Program-made: the position numbers and the translations under genes
Part shown: positions 59,926-64,000 of the stretch, piece after piece
How positions within the stretch are numbered: position 1 is the stretch's first letter
How the letters are laid out: every line of letters starts with the position of its first letter
Source: Gigaspora rosea
Taxonomy: Eukaryota; Glomeromycota; Glomeromycetes; Diversisporales; Gigasporaceae
Direction of reading: 5' to 3'
Assembly: GCA_003550325.1 (NCBI GenBank)
Contig: QKWP01000130.1
Coordinates: 64,492 to 128,491 of the forward strand
Length of the DNA: 64,000 bases
Notes under the pieces: model-generated
What the model saw: only the letters and a program-made list of their open reading frames with translations
The model's database searches: none
Told to the model about the DNA's origin: nothing

Positions 59926-60768
59926 AAAAATCTTAAGTGACTAAATACACAATCGATAATCCAAATAGAATCCTGAGTAAAACAAGTAAAAACAAGCTAC
60001 AATGTTAATACATAAATCAAAAAAGCACGATAAGAAACAATGTACACATAAAAAAATCAATACTGTGAACATATACCATAATATTATAGAATCCCTTAAA
60101 CAGCAATCCTTACCGCGATAAACAGTAAATTAAAGGCATGAAACGTAAACTTGAAATTCTTATTTAAAATAGTCCTTTTTAAAGGGGTAATCATGTACGA
60201 ATAGCACGTACGTATGTACAAAAGTCATATCAAACCTGGATTAATATAAAACGCAATGTCATGTGAAAATATAACCAATCAAAGAACCGTATTTGTTCAC
60301 ATCATTTCACTCTTCAGATAACTATATATACGTTGCACTCCGTTTCTGGTAAATATCAAGTGACTCAATACACGATCGATAATCAAAACGGAATCCCAAG
60401 TAAAACAAGTAAAAACAAGCTACAATATTAATACATAAATCAAAAAAGCACGATAATAAACAATGGACACATAAAAAAATTATTACTGTAATCACATACC
60501 GGAATCCCTTAAACATAAATCCTTACAGCAATAATCAGTAACTCAAATGCAGGAAAAGTAAACTTGAAATACTTAGGGACAATCATGCATGAATAGCATA
60601 TATATACGCAAAAAAGTCTATCAAACTGGTTTAATACAAAATGCAGATTTGGAGCATCGTATTTCACAATGTCATGTGAAAATATAACCAATCAAAGAAC
60701 CATATTTGTTCACATCATTCACTCTTCAGATAACCATGCACTTCGTATTTCATACTCCGCTCCTGGTA
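59926..60768. repeat. Tandem duplication of about 420 bp
   Basis: Unit 1 (59926-60351) and unit 2 (60352-60768) share AAGTGACT.AATACAC.ATCGATAAT, AAAACAAGTAAAAACAAGCT, GAATCCCTTAAACA, TCATGTGAAAATATAACCAA, TTGTTCACATCATT and end CTCCG.TTCTGGTA / CTCCGCTCCTGGTA. Roughly 80-85 percent alike by eye. No convincing gene in either strand. Confidence 0.85.
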
Positions 60769-60774
60769 TAAACT

Positions 60775-61092
60775 ATTAATATCAATATTAATATGAATAT
60801 TAATATAAATATTTATATTAATGTTAATATTAATGTTAATATTAATATTAATACAAATGTTTATATAAATGTTTGTATTTGTATTAATATTAATACAAAA
60901 TTAATATAAACTATTAATATTAATATTAATATACACATTAATATAAACTTTTATATTAATGTTAATTTAATATTAATATTAATGTTAATATAAACATTCA
61001 TATGAATGTTTGTATTCATATTAACATTAATATGAACATTAATATAAACTGTTAATATTAATGTTAATATGAATATTAATATGAACATTCTT
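60775..61092. repeat. Hexamer minisatellite, middle segment
   Basis: AATATT/AACATT/AATGTT units continuing the array at 58780-59165 up to the retroelement insertion. Confidence 0.75.
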
Positions 61093-61109
61093 ATTAATGT
61101 CAATATTAA

Positions 61110-62189
61110 TCAAATTAATAATAACAAAAAACGAACTCTTTCTGACAATTACTTGAACCAAATTACCAACAGAAGAAAAACAAGAAGTTTTTTGTTGGAG
61201 AGTTGCCTATTCTTAATATATAGTAGGATAACACAGGAAAATGGTTTTTATAAAGGTCAACTAACTTTCCGGGGACTCCTTTATATATTCGACATGCAAG
61301 CCAAAAGCGTACTTTTACAAGATAACTAGCAGAAGGTGGAGCCCTTGTATGAGAAATTTTGGTGGAAATTAAAGTTTTCTTCTGTTGACAAAGTTTTCTG
61401 TGGAAAAACAATGGGGAATAACAAAAAACTGAGTTTTTCCAACTACACGCTCTCCTTTAAATTTCTTTCGAGTATCGTCCTACTTCCCTTTAGATTTTTT
61501 CGAAATTTTCGCCAAAAAGTGGGAATCCTAGCTTACTCCCTCCAAAAGATCAGCAGTGTTTACTCCTTCTGAATTGGGACAATCCAAATCGGGACCGGCG
61601 CTGTCATGAGTTAATTTAGTTGCTATATACAAATAAACAATGAATGACGTGGTTGGATCTGGAGGGCACGTGAAAAATTTCTTATCTTTTTTTAGTTTCT
61701 TTTTCGTTATATGTACATATAATACATCAATAGATATTAGTCTTGTGGTATTATATAATTTTTATCATTTATGCTAGACGTGTTAACATCTATAGTTTCT
61801 ATTCTTTCTTTGCTTTTTCTTTGGTTTTTCTTTTTTTGTTTTTTTTTATTTGGTTGTATTTTTGGTTGGTTTTTTGGTTAGTCATTTAGGTATTGTCACC
61901 CTTTAGTTTTTTCTCCTTTTTTATTCTTCTTTATAAGAAGCTCAGAGAAGAAGTTTTTATGTAGAATGGATCCTGTGTTTGGTTTCTGAAGCCAGGTGGT
62001 GCTATACTTCTTATTGATGGGAGGACTATCATTTGAGTATGAGCAAACCATTCAGTGCAGTAGCCAAAGTTGGGCACCAATTCAGGCAGCTGGCTTAGTC
62101 AATCATTACTGTTAGTATATAAAATTATGTAGCTTTTATGTAATTTTGCTAATAAAGATCAGACAGGTTACAAAGTTAAAAAAAAAAAA
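61110..62189 (+). mobile_element. 1.08-kb retroposed element of unknown family
   Basis: Bounded by a 17-bp direct repeat ATTAATGTCAATATTAA (61093-61109, 62190-62206) within the hexamer array, ending CTAATAAAGATCAGACAGGT then AAAGTT and an A-run of about a dozen. The GTCAAT variant makes the direct repeat more than a chance match in repetitive flanks. The body is GC-richer than the array; open stretches (61069-61329, 61336-61572) do not resemble known proteins. The tail differs from the LINE at 12604, so it depends on another LINE or is the 3' part of one. Confidence 0.7.
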
Positions 62190-62190
62190 A

Positions 62191-62400
62191 TTAATGTCAA
62201 TATTAACATTAATATTAATGTTAATACAAATGTTTATATAAACATTTGTATTAGCGTTCAAAAGAAAAATTAATTGCTGTAAAAGTAATTTGCAGTAAAG
62301 AAAACATTAGCTGCATCTGCCAAGGTTGAAGCAAGAAAAAAAATAAACGTGTTTATATAAATATTAATATAAACTTTAGTATTAATATTTGTATTAACAC
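62191..62400. repeat. Hexamer minisatellite, right segment
   Basis: Short continuation of the AATATT/AACATT array, broken by about 110 bases of unrelated sequence (62255-62345). Confidence 0.6.
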
Positions 62401-63684
62401 AGTGTTGTTGACCAGTAGATAGAATTTTACTGGATGTCCAGATAATTTCAGTGTTTCAGTAGTTCCAGTAAAGTTTTCACTGGAAGGAATTATTTACTGG
62501 AACCAATAAAAGATATAGTATCAAGAAATTTAGTAAGCTTTCAAATTTATTATAAAATAAAAATAAATATTTTTGTAACTCAAACATTTTAAAAATTTGC
62601 AGTATGAAACGATTTGACAAATAAGTTTAAATACATTTATTAAGGAATTTTAGAATTAAAATTTGTAAAACTTATTTTATATAAATAAGAGATATAATAT
62701 TTCTAATATTGTTTTATGCTTAACATGTATAAAATATCACATCAACAAAGTTAAATTAAACAAATAAAAGGCACTTATTAATAAATACTCAACTAGCATA
62801 AATAAGGCTATTATAAAAGTTATAGATAATTAATTGATGAACTACTTGAATTAATACAAGCCAAAGAACTGGATTAATATCTTACTATATGTGAATAACA
62901 ATCAAATCTAACTATTGTTTCAAGTTTTTTTGCTTAATTATAATAGTGTTTTTATTGAATTATTAATAAAATAATATTTGTTAAGCTATATAAAAAAAAA
63001 TCTAAACAAAAGTTTAATAATTTATGTAAAAAATAATTTAAGTAAAAGTTTAATAAGTTATATAAAAAATAATTTAAGCAAATGTTTTGTAATAATAGAA
63101 AAATAATTTAAGCAAAGGTTTAGTAAATAATATAATAAATAATTTGAGCTAAGGTTTAGTAAATAATTTGAGAAAAGGTTCAGTAAGTAATTTGGGCAAA
63201 AGTTATTATTTATCTGCATTTAGTTATTATGAAATAGTTTGTTGATTTGCATAATAAAAATTTTTTTACTTATTTTATCAAATAGGAGTCTTTAAATACT
63301 CCTATTTCAATTTTAGATTTCAAATTTTTAATACACAAATAAGATTTTTTAACCTCTTATTTATTTTCAAAATATGCTATTTTTTTTTAATTCTGAAACA
63401 ATAAAATTTGAATTCTCTATCCAACTGCATTAGTTTGCAAAAATTTGATTTTGATATATACATAAATGTTTAAATAAACTTTATTGGATTATTTATTTGT
63501 TATCTCATTATAGTGGAGCTTTCCGCATTAGATTAGTGTTAGTCAAACTTGAAGATGTTTTTATATTACTAGTTCTATGTAACAAATCTGCATTCTATAC
63601 CATAGATATAAAAAAAGTTTTTTAATTTAATACTTTTTTGACTTGCCAGATTTTACTAGACCACTAGAAGGGTCTAGTGACAAC
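62401..63684. other. Intergenic AT-rich DNA
   Basis: 62400-62510 repeats TTTACTGGA/TCCAGTAA words. 63000-63200 repeats AATAATTTAAGCAAAGGTTTAG (read in two parts) five or six times as a short tandem array. No gene. Confidence 0.4.
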
Positions 63685-63940
63685 CAGTATTTAAAATAGA
63701 AATTTTAATTTACTGGTACATGCACCTGTTATATAAAAAAATACTGGTACAAAAAAAAAAAACCTGCATTAGTAGAAAATGATCATCAGATCATTAGGGG
63801 CACATAGATGCACACACCAGTTACTTCAAAAAATTTCGGATTATGCACTGTTTGTTGCACCAGCCCAATTTAAAATACCGGTATATGCAATATAAAAAAA
63901 ATGGTAGATTCAGATTTTTATCATGCTATTTTATACACTG
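63685..63940. mobile_element. hAT-type MITE, CpG-decayed copy
   Basis: 256 bp in the opposite orientation to 59321-59571; ends CAGTATTTAAAATAG and (reverse complement) CAGTGTATAAAATAG. Perfect 8-bp target duplication GTGACAAC at 63677-63684 and 63941-63948. Six of the eight CpGs of the sister copy are TpG or CpA here. Confidence 0.93.
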
Positions 63941-64000
63941 GTGACAACTTATTACTGAAACCTATATATTTTCTAGTTTCATCCAGTTAGTTCCAATAAC

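Noticed and set aside
60322..60691. Two small minus-strand proteins (64 and 60 residues)
   Set aside because: They fall in the 420-bp tandem duplication, are not conserved between the two units, and show no family features.
61163..61572. Host gene in the 61-kb retroposed element
   Set aside because: Open frames on both strands are short, without introns or motifs, and lie wholly between the target duplications.
62401..63999. One large hAT element from CAGTGTTGTTGACC (62404) to beyond the window end
   Set aside because: The possible inverted partner around 63650-63995 matches only in scattered words, and the far end lies outside the window.

Overview
The window looks like nuclear DNA of an arbuscular-mycorrhizal fungus of the Rhizophagus/Glomus type. 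The reasons are a very AT-rich background, decayed genes joining Sel1-like repeats to a TKL-type protein kinase (a combination greatly expanded in Rhizophagus), GTAAGT-bounded fungal introns of 85-110 bases, and a dense mass of transposon debris. The species is inferred, not proven. One run of about 990 unknown bases (48614-49605) is an assembly gap.

Genes are few. The only one that looks intact is a three-exon choline kinase (23787-25242, +, about 417 residues) with an in-frame SDDSK minisatellite. It lies in the least repeat-rich and most CpG-retaining part of the window, about 20-28 kb. At the left are a broken Sel1-kinase gene (1605-4290, +), a Sel1 scrap inside a transposon-like element (7637-7760), and a truncated Sel1 gene (8938-9583, -).

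The rest is mobile DNA, much of it nested. A 6.1-kb endonuclease/RT/RNase H LINE (12604-18701, -) sits with a 12-bp target duplication inside a Tc1/mariner-type MITE, whose uninterrupted sister is at 31715-32141. A 1.33-kb tRNA-headed SINE (30057-31382) with a perfect 15-bp target duplication ends in the 3' tail of that LINE, and so does a 206-bp 5'-truncated insertion (5040-5245). A second, unrelated tRNA-headed SINE is at 35001-35594. The right half holds hAT-type MITEs with 8-bp duplications, at least five copies of one TA-flanked MITE family with other MITEs inside them, a Harbinger-type MITE with TTA flanks, and several foldback elements.

The most striking structure is 53657-55813. It is a 2.16-kb palindrome whose interior is a tandem array of about 327-bp units, each itself palindromic, giving eleven evenly spaced dyad centres. 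Variable minisatellites (8-mer, 6-mer, 15-mer, 18-mer, about 136-mer) occur elsewhere.

Stop codons in the LINE and kinase relics, and differences between MITE copies, are mostly what CpG-to-TpG/CpA decay would give. All family comparisons were made by eye within this window.
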